A stretch of DNA of 64,000 nucleotides from Aphrocallistes beatrix (GCA_963281255.1 OY725488.1:9955524-10019523); one strand, 5' to 3'; shown: positions 10,223 through 21,727, counted from the first letter of the stretch. Notes: generated by a model from the sequence alone, not told the origin. A program made the numbers and translations.

Positions 10223-10966
10223 TTGTTCTCTGAATTTTGAACTTTTTCTATTTTATGATTGTGTTTTGTTATCCTTTTTCCATCGTATTTTCGATGTTTT
10301 GTGTTTATTTTCGTTTATCTTTCATTCTAATGATGCTGCTTTATTGATTCAATTTCTATTTAATTAATATTTTTTTGAAAACTTGTGTTTCCTTCATCGT
10401 TCTAAAATTAGTATACTAACTATTCTATTTTGTGATAGTTTTGATTGTTTGAATTGTCTTCAATGATACTATTGTATACTACTCTTAATTAGTTTTGTCA
10501 TTGAGGTAATTTCGCTAAAATACTTCCCAGGTGTATCTCTATATCCAATATTGGTTATTCTTACGTAGTTCATGCACTGTAATACTCTGAGGCTTGTAAG
10601 CAGTATAGTATGCAGGAGTGTAGAGTTGGATTTAACGTAATAGTGGTTTCTATACAGAAGTTTTCTTTACTCACTGGATTTGCTTAATCCAAAAATTACG
10701 AGATCTCACAAGCAGATCAATTCCTATTGATTACATGCATTCTCGATTAGTTTTTTATGAATTTTGCATGATTAATTAAGCTCTACAAACTTCCAATCAA
10801 CTCAACATTTTCAACTTTTATAAATATTCGGTTATTTATTTCATAAATATTTACTCTAGCACACTACAGTTCAGTTCTCTACTTCTTTGTGACTTAGAAG
10901 TACATCTTTTGATTTATTATTGGCTGCTTTACTATCTACTTTCACGATATCCACTGTTCTCTTTCG
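10223..10966. other. 3' flank and spacer of propeller copy 3
   Basis: Standard 3' flank, followed from about 10540 by the spacer block GTTCATGCACTGTAATACTC...TGCAGGAGTGTAG, also at 19380, 26190 and 42220. No gene seen. The 26190 copy is the empty paralogue for the MITE at 10967. Confidence 0.5.
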
Positions 10967-11102
10967 CATAGGCGCCGAAGCCGGGGGGCTCGAGCCCCCC
11001 CTGGATTCGAAGATGGCCCATAGACGCAATACAAAATTTACGGTCGAGCCCCCCCTGGAACCCCGAAATTATCCTTAGATTTCAAAAAGTTCGGCGCCCC
11101 TG
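10967..11102. mobile_element. Short hAT-type MITE (136 bp)
   Basis: Ends CATAGGCGCCGAA and TTCGGCGCCCCTG are near-perfect inverted repeats. The target duplication is CTCTTTCG (10959-10966) against CTCTTTCC (11103-11110), one mismatch. The paralogous spacer at 26579-26586 has a single CTCTTTCC continuing GATGT, the empty site. The interior contains two copies of TCGAGCCCCCCCTGGA. Confidence 0.8.
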
Positions 11103-11110
11103 CTCTTTCC

Positions 11111-12570
11111 GATGTAGACTAACTATTCCCCAGATCGTAGAAAATGTGAACCTGTTCCAGTAGTCAGACGAGATTTTATATTTTAACAACCTGATGACTG
11201 AGAATGAAGAAAATAGTTGGACGAGACAGGACAGCTCATTCAAGAAGGCAGTAGGTCATTGAGATGGGACTGGGGGTTAATAAGAAGTGCTGTTCTAGAG
11301 TTTAGTAAAGCTTGCCTCCTGTGACGATGAATGAAACCATCAAACATTTCTTGGAAACGAATGCCAGTTAACTCATATAAATGCCAATTCGTATCACATA
11401 CCAACAAAAGTCACCAGAAAATCCTGCCTTTAGCTGTGTTTACAGATATCTCATCCGAAACATTTCATTTTGGTAGTTATTACGAGTTGACTGGTTTCCT
11501 TGGAAACCACTGACAGAATTTACTTTCTGAAGACTGTGTCTGTTGAAGTCATATCAATTGATATATGGTCTCTATGAGGAGATGACTGAGTCTACAAGCA
11601 AACATGCTGATAAGAGAAAAGATCGCAGTAAATATGCGGCAAGGTCCTTATCTTTGGAATTTAGTAAAAGGACACATTCCTCTGTTTCATTTACTGAAAT
11701 CAAATTGAAAACTCGGGATTCTCAATTCATCTCTTTATGGTGAGTTGTCAAGACTTCTTCTACTGTAGAAACAGTTCTGTCTAGGACGATGTGAGGAGGG
11801 AGAAGACATCACAGCAACACGATAGTCTCAGAGGAAAGAAGTCCCACAGCTTGACGTGCCACGCGAAGTACGATGTGTTGAAAAAATCAATGTGGAGAGG
11901 TGTTAGCCGAATACTTATAAAGTCTTTTTTGTACTCGAAAGTAACGTTTTGAACGTAATCTACTCACTCACTAAAGTTTAGCATATTGTCAACTGATCGA
12001 AAGTACAATTCTCTGATCTCAAATTAAAAAGAAGAATGTCAGAATGGATTCATGTTAGTGACAGGAAATTGTTGTCACATTAAAGTCATTCATTCAGGTT
12101 TATCAAAATTTATTTGAGGTCGTCATACCCACGAAAGAGTTGGAAACAGAATATTGACGGAGACTAAGAGATCGTGAGTAGAATAAGAATTATAGTTTCG
12201 GGAGAGATGACAGCGAGAACATCTATTTTACTGTTATTTTAACATAGTTTGTTACAAATGAAAGCAAATATAGTTGTTCTGAATGATATTGAATTAATTA
12301 AGTTGATTACAATTATATTGTTAGATTTATGAGGAGGTAATATCAGGAAATGGAAGTCCTAAGAACATTAAATAGCTTGTAAGCTAATGAGATAGATTTT
12401 TGAGAATTTAAATTTCTATTCTTTACTTTATCCATGGTACATTTGATACCAGGCCTTAAATAGAGAACATATCCAGTGCATTACTCAACTCAATGAACAA
12501 CATGTATAGTGGTTAAAATGTGGTTAAAATTCAAATACTCTCTATTACGTTCGCCAAATTCAACGCTGCT
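11111..12570. repeat. Spacer block duplicated at 50550-52034
   Basis: About 1.45 kb that reappears near-identically downstream of propeller copy 12. A short frame ends in a peptide conserved between both copies (ILPLAVFTDISSETFHFGS, 11430-11490 and 50890-50950). The surrounding frames are broken, so this may be a captured gene relic. Nothing else gene-like is visible. Confidence 0.6.
12406..12570. repeat. 165-bp direct repeat, first copy
   Basis: Begins AATTTAAATTTC and contains GATACCAGGCCTTAAATAGA and TTCGCCAAATTCAACGCTG. Repeated almost exactly at 12918-13082 and again at about 51870-52034. Confidence 0.8.
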
Positions 12571-12917
12571 TCCCACTTTTTTCATGGTTCAGGTTGGCAT
12601 GTTTGTGAATTAAATCCTTTCATGGAAGAGGAATACGTTCAACCTTAAGAGATACGCGTACCAAATGTCTGATTTTAGATTTCAAGACTACATCAAATGA
12701 ATTACTCAATTCAATGGACGATCTAATCAACTTAAACCACCATATATTATTCATTGCCATCATGTATAGTGGTTAAATTGGCGTATGCGACGTAAAGATA
12801 TTCGTTCTAATTCAAATTTAACTGGATGTTTGTGTTTAAACACATGCAGTGCGTGTTAATTTCGAATTCTAACTTTAACGCATATTTTTGAACTAACATC
12901 ATCAACTAACATAATCG

Positions 12918-13082
12918 AATTTAAATTTCCATTCTTTACTTTATCCATGGTACATTTGATACCAGGCCTTAAATAGAGAACATATCCAGTGCATTACTCA
13001 ACTCAATGAACAACATGTATAGTGGTTAAATGTGGTTAAAATTCAAATACTCTCTATTACGTTCGCCAAATTCAACGCTGCT
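12918..13082. repeat. 165-bp direct repeat, second copy
   Basis: 512 bp downstream of the first copy, differing by only a few bases, just before the promoter region of propeller gene 4. Probably a local tandem duplication made during array expansion. Confidence 0.8.
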
Positions 13083-13221
13083 ACCGTGTAAGTTGAAACA
13101 AACATGATGAGAAAAGTACTATGCATAGGCTTAATACAATGGATAAGAACAATTAGGAATTCTCTAGCACAGCTTAATGTATAAATGAATTGAATTATGA
13201 ATACTCATTAAAATCTACTTA

Positions 13222-13228
13222 TATATAA
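13222..13228 (+). promoter_or_regulatory. TATA-like box of propeller gene 4
   Basis: TATATAA with CTGAACTG, 43 bp before the ATG. Confidence 0.5.
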
Positions 13229-13264
13229 CTGAACTGTTTTAATTTGAATAATAGCAAATCTATA

Positions 13265-14536
13265 ATGGCAACAGCAGATCCAGGATCTGGTCCTGTTAGT
13301 TTATTCGGAGTGAGTAACAAACTCCAGAATAAAGTGAACTCGTTTAGAGAAGTGATTGAAAGGAAGAAGTTGGAAGTAAGAAGAGTCAGCAAAGAAATGA
13401 GAAGTCTTATCGAAAAGAAAGAAGAAGAAATAATACGAGAATTAGACACTATCTGGAAAGAGGTGAATACTAAAATGGAGAAGAAGAAAACTGAAACCCA
13501 GAAAGAAATCGAAGAAAAAGAAAATCTTAGAAATGAAATGGAGAAAAGACTTTGTAAACTTAATCCTTCTTCCATCCAATTCAGTCATATATCCGAAGGA
13601 ATCGATTTAGTGAGAAGAGAAATGGATATTGATATTCCTAATGTGAAGTTAACGTGGAGAGTAGATGAATTGGAAGATTGTATTAATAGAATGTGTCGTT
13701 GTGATCAACAGATTCTAGTTTATAATGAAGAAACTCTGTATCAACTGAAATGGAGTAAATGCAAGGAAGGAAGTGGAGACAATCAACTCTATTATCCATG
13801 TGGTATAGCGACTAATCCTATGAATGAGAATATTTATGTAGCTGACCGATGGAATCACAGAGTTCAGATTTTCTCTAGAGAAGGAGAATGGATCAGATCT
13901 GTGAAAGATGACGAAATGATTTATCCACAAAATATTCTATTTCACAACCAATCAATTTACGTACAATGTACTAGGACAATTCTGAAATTGAAAGATACCA
14001 CTGAGAAGAAAGAAAAGTCTAAATCTTATGATTTTAATCTCAGAGGTATCTGTACAGATAATATTCATATTTATGTCGGTCAATGGAAGGGAATGAATCT
14101 AGTAGTGTTAACTCTAGATTTGATTGAAGAAAACAGAATGTCTCTCAAGACTGAATTCTGTAAACAAGATACTGGAATCAGAGATATATCTCTATCTCAA
14201 GAATTGTTTTATATTCTGCTATTCAATACAGAATTTCCAATTCAAGCATTTTCTAGAGAAGGCATTCTGACAAGATGTGTTGTTAAGAAAGATAGCATTA
14301 ACAATGCTTATTGTTTCTGTCTAGATCAGCAACACAACATCTTAGTAGCAGACTATGGAGACTCTAAAGTGAAGATATTTTCCAATGAAGGGAAACTACT
14401 CACTCAGTTCGGTGAGAAAGGATCTGAGAAAGGACAGTTCTCTCAACTGTTTGGAATATCTTTGAGTGAATTTGGGGATATTGTCACTGTTCAACGAAGT
14501 CCTCCGAATTTATTGAATCATTTTTCCCTTTTATGA
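13265..14536 (+). CDS. Coiled-coil/NHL propeller protein, copy 4
   Basis: 423 codons from the conserved ATG; an upstream in-frame TTG at 13244 is not used. The coiled-coil segment is the third version, C (EIEEKENLRNEMEKRLCKLN, then IQFSHISEGIDLVRREM), shared only with copy 15. Loops: YYPCG/DRWNH, IYPQ/CTRT, FNLRG/GQWKG, KQDTG/LLFNTEF, NNAYC/ADYGD, QLFGIS/QRSPP. The C-terminal end is the NLLNHFSLL type, which goes with a distinct 3' flank containing the pogo-like MITE at 14713. Confidence 0.9.
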   Translation: MATADPGSGPVSLFGVSNKLQNKVNSFREVIERKKLEVRRVSKEMRSLIEKKEEEIIRELDTIWKEVNTKMEKKKTETQKEIEEKENLRNEMEKRLCKLNPSSIQFSHISEGIDLVRREMDIDIPNVKLTWRVDELEDCINRMCRCDQQILVYNEETLYQLKWSKCKEGSGDNQLYYPCGIATNPMNENIYVADRWNHRVQIFSREGEWIRSVKDDEMIYPQNILFHNQSIYVQCTRTILKLKDTTEKKEKSKSYDFNLRGICTDNIHIYVGQWKGMNLVVLTLDLIEENRMSLKTEFCKQDTGIRDISLSQELFYILLFNTEFPIQAFSREGILTRCVVKKDSINNAYCFCLDQQHNILVADYGDSKVKIFSNEGKLLTQFGEKGSEKGQFSQLFGISLSEFGDIVTVQRSPPNLLNHFSLL

Positions 14537-14712
14537 TTGCTCTCTGAATTTTGAACTTTTTTCTTTATTTTCTAATCGTGTTTTGTAATGATTATCATTT
14601 CTATTATCGTTGTTTTGTGTTTACATTCGTCTATATTACTTTCATAATTATGCTAACTCATTCGTATTTATTATTTCTTACCGTTTGATCGTTCATTGTT
14701 TTACAAGTAGTG

Positions 14713-14905
14713 CAGTAGAAGCTGGTTATAAGAACATGTTCTTATAACCAGCCTGAATTATATGGATACATGTCAGCCGTTTTCGAGTTGACTGTTCTTT
14801 TACCAGTATAGAATTTCTTATATCCGTTAGAATTCAATGGAGAGTAATAGATAAGATAATATCTGAGAAAGTAAATCGAGTTGGTGTTCTTATAAGCATC
14901 TACAG
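14713..14905. mobile_element. pogo/Tigger-like MITE with a perfect central palindrome
   Basis: Left end CAGTAGAAGCTGGTTATAAG and right end TTCTTATAAGCATCTACAG are imperfect inverted repeats; TA follows the right end. A perfect 30-bp palindrome (half-site CTGGTTATAAGAACA) occupies 14722-14751. Related elements sit at 45946 and 54784, always in the 3' flank of copies with the 'P' type last blade. Confidence 0.6.
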
Positions 14906-15039
14906 TACACTATATATAAATTCTGTGATAGTTTTGATTTCTTCTTGTCTCTTATTTATAGTATTTTCATTTGACATTTTACATATTTTCTTATTATTGT
15001 GGTAATTTGGCTGAAATCCCTTGTGCTGCATTATTACTA

Positions 15040-15585
15040 CAAGCGCGCTTCGCTTGCTTGCGCTGCGCGGCTGGCGGACACTTTGTGTCCGCCGGAAGCT
15101 CCCTTCGGTCGCCTGGAGGTGACATTGGTTAATTATAAGGGAGATATCATCTCTAAATATGTCCGTCTTAGTTTTAAAATCGATATCACTCAAAAAATCA
15201 CCAAATTTGTCAAATTTAAAATTTTTGATGCGTAATGATAACGTCATAACAAAGTGATGAGTTATCATCTTTTGATGAAAGTCGCATCATATGTGAGGTA
15301 TGTTAGTATACAGATTCTATTAAAATTTCAACCTTCTATCTCCTATAATGGCTGAGTTATGCTCGAATAACTGTGTTGCTTAACTTTTAAAAATGTGACA
15401 ATGACGTCATAATTCCATGATGAGTCGACATTTTGCTCTGAACTCAGAACTTACTGGAGCCATAGCCAAAAGACTCCCACATGCCAAAAATCAGCCTTCT
15501 GCGCCCGGCAGTTTCTTCAATCAATTCGTTACAGATATATATATATATATATATATATACAATCATCGAGTTTTAATAGTAAGGA
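15040..15585 (-). mobile_element. Helitron-like non-autonomous element, subfamily A
   Basis: Read on the minus strand it starts TCCTTACTATTAAAACTCG and ends in a GC-rich stretch, GCAAGCGAAGCGCGCTTG, preceded by hairpins (GGCGGACAC-ttt-GTGTCCGCC on the + strand). There are no inverted repeats and no target duplication. Spacers at 31800, 46375 and 55465 have the uninterrupted site ATTACTA/TATCCAC or a close variant, so insertion was precisely between A and T. This is Helitron behaviour, though the 3' end is CTTG rather than CTRR. An inner (TA)n tract is at 15535-15558. No Rep/helicase. Confidence 0.75.
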
Positions 15586-16142
15586 TATCCACTATCTATT
15601 GTACGCACTTTGTAGTGCAGCTCCTAGTATATGTGATTCCTTAAGTCATAATCGGCGTGCGACATCCGCCATACGTCCGTAGATCCGTCTACTTGCTTCC
15701 GACGGCACTGATTTAACAAATAATGTCATGGCAAGTGAGAAATCGTGAGACATGGGAAAATAGTACCCTATTACGAACAGTAAATCATGATACTCGAGAG
15801 ATCTGTTAATATCCAATGTAAATATAACCCTATAGGGTTTATTTTCAGATTATACTATTTGTTTAATTTCCCCAACCATGAGTATCTTTAATGAATTATC
15901 TTATTAGGATCTGCAAATTCTATGAGCTGCTGTGGGTAGTTCTTGTGGAAATGGGAATTCAAATTCAATAACCACGCGGCAATCTAGTATCTTATAACTT
16001 TTATCTTACAACTCACAAATGTCACCATACAATATTGATAGTTTGCAATCTGAAGATCTGCCCCCTAAGTCACGTTTTGGCAAATTTTAATCAACCATAT
16101 TTATTTGAAAATTTCCATTTATCAAAACTGTATTGTACTATC
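15586..16142. other. Spacer upstream of BOP1 fragment 2
   Basis: 15586-15700 matches the BOP1 5'-flank spacers at 31815 and 56470 (GCAGCTCCTAGTATATGTG). The remainder is AT-rich with no gene or recognisable repeat. Confidence 0.4.
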
Positions 16143-16318
16143 TCAGGGGGAGTGGACAGGAGCGTGAGGGTGTGGGAGGTTGCTACTGGGAGGTGTTTAC
16201 GTCTGATTCAGTTGGAAGACAGTGTGAGTGACTTGGAATTCTCTCCCACACCAGCTCACACGCTCTTGTTAGCTGGTAGCGGAGAGTCAGTGCTGATCAT
16301 TAATCATAAGATAGGAAA
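16143..16318 (+). pseudogene. BOP1-like fragment 2 (WD40 piece only)
   Basis: 58 codons, from [20 protein letters not shown] through SDLEFSPTPAHTLLLAGSGE to NHKIGK, in frame without BOP1NT. It ends at the same ATAAGATAGGAAA junction as fragments 3, 5, 6 and 8. Its intact short frame does not make a functional propeller. It precedes propeller gene 5. Confidence 0.85.
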
Positions 16319-17751
16319 AAATTTTTCGATATTCTATTGATCTAGTTTTCACGAGTGCGCTGCTTTCACATGAAATTTACCAATCATGTCCCGAATTTTT
16401 ATTCTATGTAGAATATGTTTTAATCTGTTCTGCCTTGCCTGCGAGATACATACATACCGACATGAGGAATAAAAGAAGCAAGACGCAGCTTCTTTTATTC
16501 CTCAAGTTGGTATGTATGTAAATTCGGTAATTCAAGGTGATTCATGTCATCTATAAAAGGGGCGTATGTGGCATGAAAATATTAGTTTTAATTCGATTTT
16601 AAAGGATGTTTATTTTTAAGCGTACATAGGTTGTTAATCTCAATTTGTAATTTATGCATATTTTAGAATTATTACATGAACTTCATAAGTTAAAATTTGA
16701 GAGAGAATCGGCAGTTTCAAGCTAAACTTGGTAATTTATCTGCAAACGAGGAGTTACAAATTTAATATCATTCAAATAGTAAATGTATATTTGAGTAGTA
16801 TATGTAGGATTTCTGGTTGCTATTATATAGGAATTTAATATAAACAAACAACATTGTATATTCATTCTATTTAAAATAGAAGTATTAAGATGCAATGAAT
16901 TGTTCCATTTGGAACAGATTAGTAATGGAACAGCAAAGCTAGCTCTTTCTGAAAAGTGTACGGTGATTGCTGCACTTGCTGTAACGTGTATGTGCTCCTG
17001 CGTCGTATCTCCCTTCAGCGTCACCTGACATTCTTTGAGAGATTTGTACAGAATTGTCAACAGATGTGTGAGCTAACCGCAATAGTAGAACCGTGTTACT
17101 TGTCTCAGATCAGTCAGTACAAAAGTATCATTTACACGCATTCTCATAAGAGCCAATCGAAAATTTCGCTTGTGTGCTTTACACGCGTAACGGCAAACTG
17201 TGAAATAGTGGATTGACTACATATTATAAAGTTTAGTTTCGAATAGAAAACTCATCAAATGATTCAAAGATATTAGTTCTTATTCTATTTTAATCGGAAG
17301 TATATATGCATGCTTTATCATTCTCGATTTGTAGCTTTACAGCCGATCTTTTGAACTATAACATGATCTTCACAAGTTTAGATTTTAGAAAGAATTGAGC
17401 AATTTCAAGCTTATATTGATAGTTTATCTGAAATTGATGCATTATATAAAATATGAAATTACCACAGCCTCGATCTAGAAATGTAACAATATTTGAATAG
17501 CATTCAACGAGCATACTTGTAGTTAAAGAAGTGTACGCTTTCTGGTTGCTATGGCAGTGGAGTTATATTTATATTACTAATATGGAATGATCACTAGCCT
17601 ATATGTTGAAACTTGGTTCTACCCCATGATGAGAATAGTACTATGCCTATGCTAATGATAGAAACACAACGATAAGATCGAATAAGAATATTCCACCACA
17701 GCACAATGTATTTAAATGAATTGAATTATGAACTTATATTAAATGTACATT
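16319..17751. other. Spacer between BOP1 fragment 2 and propeller gene 5
   Basis: 16319-16550 is the usual post-BOP1 spacer with the palindrome described separately; 16570-16830 is the common pre-promoter spacer. 16870-17216 is unique and holds an 86-codon frame (16956) reading RRISLQRHLTFFERFVQNCQ that looks protein-like but matches nothing I know. The rest (17217-17750) resembles 27970-28560. Confidence 0.4.
16447..16520. repeat. 33-bp-arm quasi-palindrome made by local inversion
   Basis: Left arm TACATACATACCGACATGAG...GAAGC (16447-16479) and right arm GCTTC...GGTATGTATGTA (16488-16520) pair with two mismatches around an 8-base loop. Other spacers (20998-21045) carry only the right arm preceded by TTCAACGCTGCGTC, so the left arm is an inverted copy that replaced original sequence. 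Confidence 0.75.
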
Positions 17752-17758
17752 TATAAAA
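17752..17758 (+). promoter_or_regulatory. TATA box of propeller gene 5
   Basis: TATAAAA, the best TATA match in the array, 44 bp before the ATG and followed by CTGAACTG. Confidence 0.55.
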
Positions 17759-17795
17759 CTGAACTGTTCTTAATTGAAATATTAGCAAATCCATA

Positions 17796-19067
17796 ATGGC
17801 AACAGCAGATCCAGGATCTGGTCCTGTTAGTTTATTCGGAGTGAGTAACAAACTCCAGAGTAAAGTGAACTCGTTTAGAGAAGTGATTGAAAGGAAGAAG
17901 TTGGAAGTAAGAAGAGTCTGCAAAGAAATCAAGAGTCTTATCGAAAAGAAAGAAGAAGAAATAATCCGAGAATTGGATGCTATTTGGGAAGAAGTGAATA
18001 CTAAAATGGAGGAGAAGAAAACTGAAACGCACAAAAAGATCATAGAATTAGAAATTAAGAAAAAAGAGATTGATAAGATCCTTCTAGAGCTCAATCAAAC
18101 TGCGACAGAATATCCCCAATTATCTGAAGCAATAGAAAAATCGAAAAGAGAAATGGACATTGATATTCCTAATGTGAAGTTAACGTGGAGAGTGGAAGAA
18201 TTGAAATATTGTATTAATAGAATGTGTCGTTGTGATCAACAGATTCTAGTTTATAATGAAGACACTCGGTATCAACTGAAATGGAGTAAATGCGAGGAAG
18301 GAAGAGGATACAATCAACTCTATTGTCCATTTGGTATAGCGACTAATCCTATGAATGAGAATATTTATGTAGCTGACCAATCGAATAACAGAGTTCAGAT
18401 TTTCTCTAGAGAAGGAGAATGGATCAGATCTGTGAAAGATGACGAAATGAAAAATCCACGAAATATTCTATTTCACAACCAATCAATTTACGTACAATGT
18501 ATTAGAGCAATTCTGAAATTGAATGAATCCACTGAAAAGAAAGAAAAGTCTAAATCTTATGATTTTTATCTCAGAGGTATCTGTACAGATAATATTCTTA
18601 TTTATGTCGGTCAATGGAAGGGAATGAATCTAATAGTGTTAACTCTAGATTTGATTGAAGAAAACAGAATATCTCTCAAAACTGAATTCTGTAAACAAGA
18701 AACTGGAATCAGAGATATATCTCTATTTCAAGGATTGTTGTACATTTTGCTATTCAATACAGAATTCCCAATTCAAGCATTTTCTAGAGAAGGCATTCTG
18801 ACAAGATGTGTTGTTAAGAAATATAGCATTAACAGTGCTTATTGTTTCTGTCTAGATCAGCAACACAACATCTTAGTAGCAGACAATGGAGACTCTAAAG
18901 TGAAGATATTTTCCAATGAAGGGAAGCTACTCACTCAGTTCGGTGTGAAAGGATTTGAGAACGGACAGTTCTCTCAACTGTCTGGAATTTTTTTGAGTGA
19001 ATTAGGAGATATTTTCACTGTTCAGCTGTTCAATTCAAACTTATTGAAATGTTTCTCTCGTTATTGA
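17796..19067 (+). CDS. Coiled-coil/NHL propeller protein, copy 5
   Basis: 423 codons. The coiled coil is a diverged B cassette (KIIELEIKKKEIDKILLELN, then TATEYPQLSEAIEKSKREM). Loops: YCPFG/DQSNN, KNPR/CIRA, FYLRG/GQWKG, KQETG/LLFNTEF, NSAYC/ADNGD, QLSGIF/QLFNS. Some scaffold positions that are otherwise constant also differ (SLFQGLLYILL in blade 4, GVKGFENGQF before blade 6, DIFTVQ in blade 6), so this is one of the more diverged copies. It carries the ordinary LLKCFSRY-type C-terminus. Confidence 0.9.
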   Translation: MATADPGSGPVSLFGVSNKLQSKVNSFREVIERKKLEVRRVCKEIKSLIEKKEEEIIRELDAIWEEVNTKMEEKKTETHKKIIELEIKKKEIDKILLELNQTATEYPQLSEAIEKSKREMDIDIPNVKLTWRVEELKYCINRMCRCDQQILVYNEDTRYQLKWSKCEEGRGYNQLYCPFGIATNPMNENIYVADQSNNRVQIFSREGEWIRSVKDDEMKNPRNILFHNQSIYVQCIRAILKLNESTEKKEKSKSYDFYLRGICTDNILIYVGQWKGMNLIVLTLDLIEENRISLKTEFCKQETGIRDISLFQGLLYILLFNTEFPIQAFSREGILTRCVVKKYSINSAYCFCLDQQHNILVADNGDSKVKIFSNEGKLLTQFGVKGFENGQFSQLSGIFLSELGDIFTVQLFNSNLLKCFSRY

Positions 19068-19704
19068 TTGTTCTCTGAATTTTGAACTTTTCCCAATTTT
19101 GTGATTGTGTTTTGTTTTCTTAACTTTCAGTTTCCTTATTTTATATTTACATTCGTTTATACTTGTACTTTCTTTAGGATGCTAATTCATTCTTTTTTTA
19201 TTGTTCTAAATTTGCTAGACTAGATATTCTATTTTGTGATAGTTTTGATTGATTTGAATCGTCTCCAATGATTCCTTTTCTTAATTAATACTCAATTAAC
19301 TTTATAGGTTATTGTGGTAATTTAGCTTACATATCTTTCCTGGCCCGAATATCTCTATATCCAATATCATTTATTTGTTCATGCACTGTAATACTCTGAG
19401 GCTTGTAAGCACTATAGTATGCAGGAGTGTAGACCTGGAGTGACGGTATCCTCGTTAGTTAGTGCAAGATGTCTGGCAGTTGATGTAAGTGCTTCAGGAG
19501 TTTCCTGCACAACTAATTCTTTCAGTAGCGTCAGTATCAGGTCGACTTAAAACTAACTTTGAACTTTGCTACGGTTTTAGCTGTTTAAAATATCATTTTT
19601 CTTCACTGCCTAGAATAACTTAATAATGAATTAAGAGTCTCTTTTTCAAACTATGTGTAGTATCTTAGATTGTAATTCAAAATGATTCCATACATCTGAG
19701 ATAA
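19068..19704. other. 3' flank of gene 5 and BOP1 5' spacer
   Basis: Standard 3' flank, then the spacer with TGCAGGAGTGTAG at about 19421, then TTCAAAATGATTCCATACATCTGAG leading into BOP1 fragment 3. No gene. Confidence 0.45.
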
Positions 19705-20867
19705 ATGGAATCAAGAAATGACAGAGACAAGCACCACAGAGTCTGGAAGAGAGTCTGTCTGACTCTGATGAAGACGGAGTTCTGAACGCCGTAGGAGACA
19801 TCCCCACAGAATGGTACAGAGACTTCCCACACATCGGCTATGACTTGGAAGGGAAGCGAGTGCTGAAGCCTGCCTCCGTGGACCAGCTGGACAAGTTCCT
19901 GGAAGGAGTGGAGGACCCCTCAGGTCTGTGGAAGAGCGTCAGAATGCCGGACCTCCCTGGCACAGACCTGCTCCTGTCAGAGAAAGAGATGGAAATGGTG
20001 CAGCACATCCAGAAGGCGGACTATCCTGACAGTGAGTTCCATCCCTACCCCCCTACCATCGAGTTCTACACCTCTGAAAAGATGGAGACGCAGCTCATTG
20101 GAGCTGACGAGCCAAAGCGCAGGTTCATTCCTTCCAAGTGGGAGCACCAGAAGGTGATGAAGCTAGTGGTGGCTATCAAGAACGTTTGGATTAAACCCAG
20201 GAAAGAGTTCCAGATTGATGAGAAGCCCTATTTCCATCTTTTATGGTCGGATACTCCGGATGATAACAAGAGCAGTAAAGATACGCTACCACACATTCCA
20301 GCGCCTAAATTGCGTCTCCCGGGACACAGAGAGTCCTACCGCCCCCCACCCGAGTACCTCCCCTCCTCAGAAGAGGAGGAGAAGTGGAACGAAAAGAGCA
20401 AGCGAGAGAGAAAGCTGGGAGAGTTCCTTCCCACCCAGTATGCCTCCATGCTAGACATCCCCGCCTACCCCAGATCTACCAGGAGAGATTCTCTCGCTGT
20501 CTCGACCTCTACCTCTGTCCCCGAGAACCTAAGCTCAAGACTAACCCTGAACTCCAGCCTAGAGATCTGCTGCCTGAGTTGCCTAAGCCTAGAGACCTGC
20601 AGCCGTTCCCAACACAGGTCTCACTGAATTATGTCGGACATAAGGGGAGTGTCACGTGCGTTTCTTCACACCCTGACGGACGCGTGATAGCGTCATGGGG
20701 AGTGGACAGGAGCGTGAGGGTGTGGGAGGTTGCTACTGGGAGGTGTTTACGTCTGATTCAGTTAAGACAGTGTGAGTGACTTGTAATTCTCTCCCACACC
20801 AGCTCACACGCTCTTGCTAGCTGGTAGCGGAGAGTCAGTGCTGATCATTAATCATAAGATAGGAAAT
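19705..20867 (+). pseudogene. BOP1-like fragment 3 (N-terminus through first WD40 repeats)
   Basis: Contains the BOP1 start region (SLEESLSDSDEDGVLNAVGD), DFPHIGYDLEGKRVLKPAS, most of BOP1NT and the WD40 start. Breaks: a frame change near the start (AGCACCACAGAG), the shared C loss in CCTACCCCAGATC (20464-20477) that shifts into STRRDSLAVS, a small deletion after RLIQL, and the common truncation at ATAAGATAGGAAAT. The 260-codon frame from 19845 ends in shifted sequence, so it is not a real protein terminus. No introns interrupt it. Confidence 0.92.
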
Positions 20868-21683
20868 TCCCTATTTTTTGAATATTCTATTGATCTTGAG
20901 ATTGTTCCGCTTTTAGTGGAAATTTACCAATCATGTCCTGAATTTTTATTCTATGTAGAATTTGTTTTAATCTGTTCTGCCTTGCCTGCGAGATTCAACG
21001 CTGCGTCTTGCTTCTTTTATTCCTCAAGTTGGTATGTATGTAAATTCAATCTTTTCATAAAGTGCAATACATTCAAACTCAAATTCTGATTTTAGATTCT
21101 AAATCTACAAATTCGAATTGATCATTATTGAACAAATATATTACATTACTCAACTCAATGAGTAATATATCACCCTGTGCCAGCTTAGGTAATTCAAGGT
21201 GATTCATGTCATCTATAAAATAGGCATATGTGGCATGAAAATATTATTTTTAATTCGATTTAACTGGATGTTTATTTTTAAGCGGAGGTTGTTAATCTCA
21301 ATTTGTTTTGTAATTTATGCATATTTTAAAATTATAACATGATATTCAGAAGTTAAAATTTGAGAGAGAATCGGCAGTTTCGAGCTAAACTTGATAATTT
21401 ATCTGCAAACGAGGAGTTACAAATTTAATATCATTCAAATAGTAAATGTATAGCTGAGTAGTATAGGAATTCTGGTTACTTTTGGATAGGAATTTAATAT
21501 TATGAAAACATGGAATATTCACTACTGTTTAAGTTGAAACATATATTCTACTGCATGGTGATAGAAGTTTATGCATAGACTTAATATAGAACACAATGGA
21601 TAAGTACGAATAAGATTATTCTACCACGTCTTAATTAATGTATTTAAATGAATTGAATTGTAGACTCTCATTAAATCTACTTT
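20868..21683. other. Post-BOP1 spacer to propeller gene 6
   Basis: Canonical spacer of the composite unit: CAATCATGTCCTGAATTTTT, then CCAGCTTAGGTAATTCAAGG, then GCGGAGGTTGTTAATCTC, then GGATAGGAATTTAATATTATG. Its paralogues are 33505-34330, 38151-38837 and 48191-49003. Confidence 0.6.
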
Positions 21684-21690
21684 TATATAA
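21684..21690 (+). promoter_or_regulatory. TATA-like box of propeller gene 6
   Basis: TATATAA with CTGAACTG, 44 bp before the ATG. Confidence 0.55.
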
Positions 21691-21727
21691 CTGAACTGTT
21701 TTTCATTGAAATATTAGCAAGACTATA

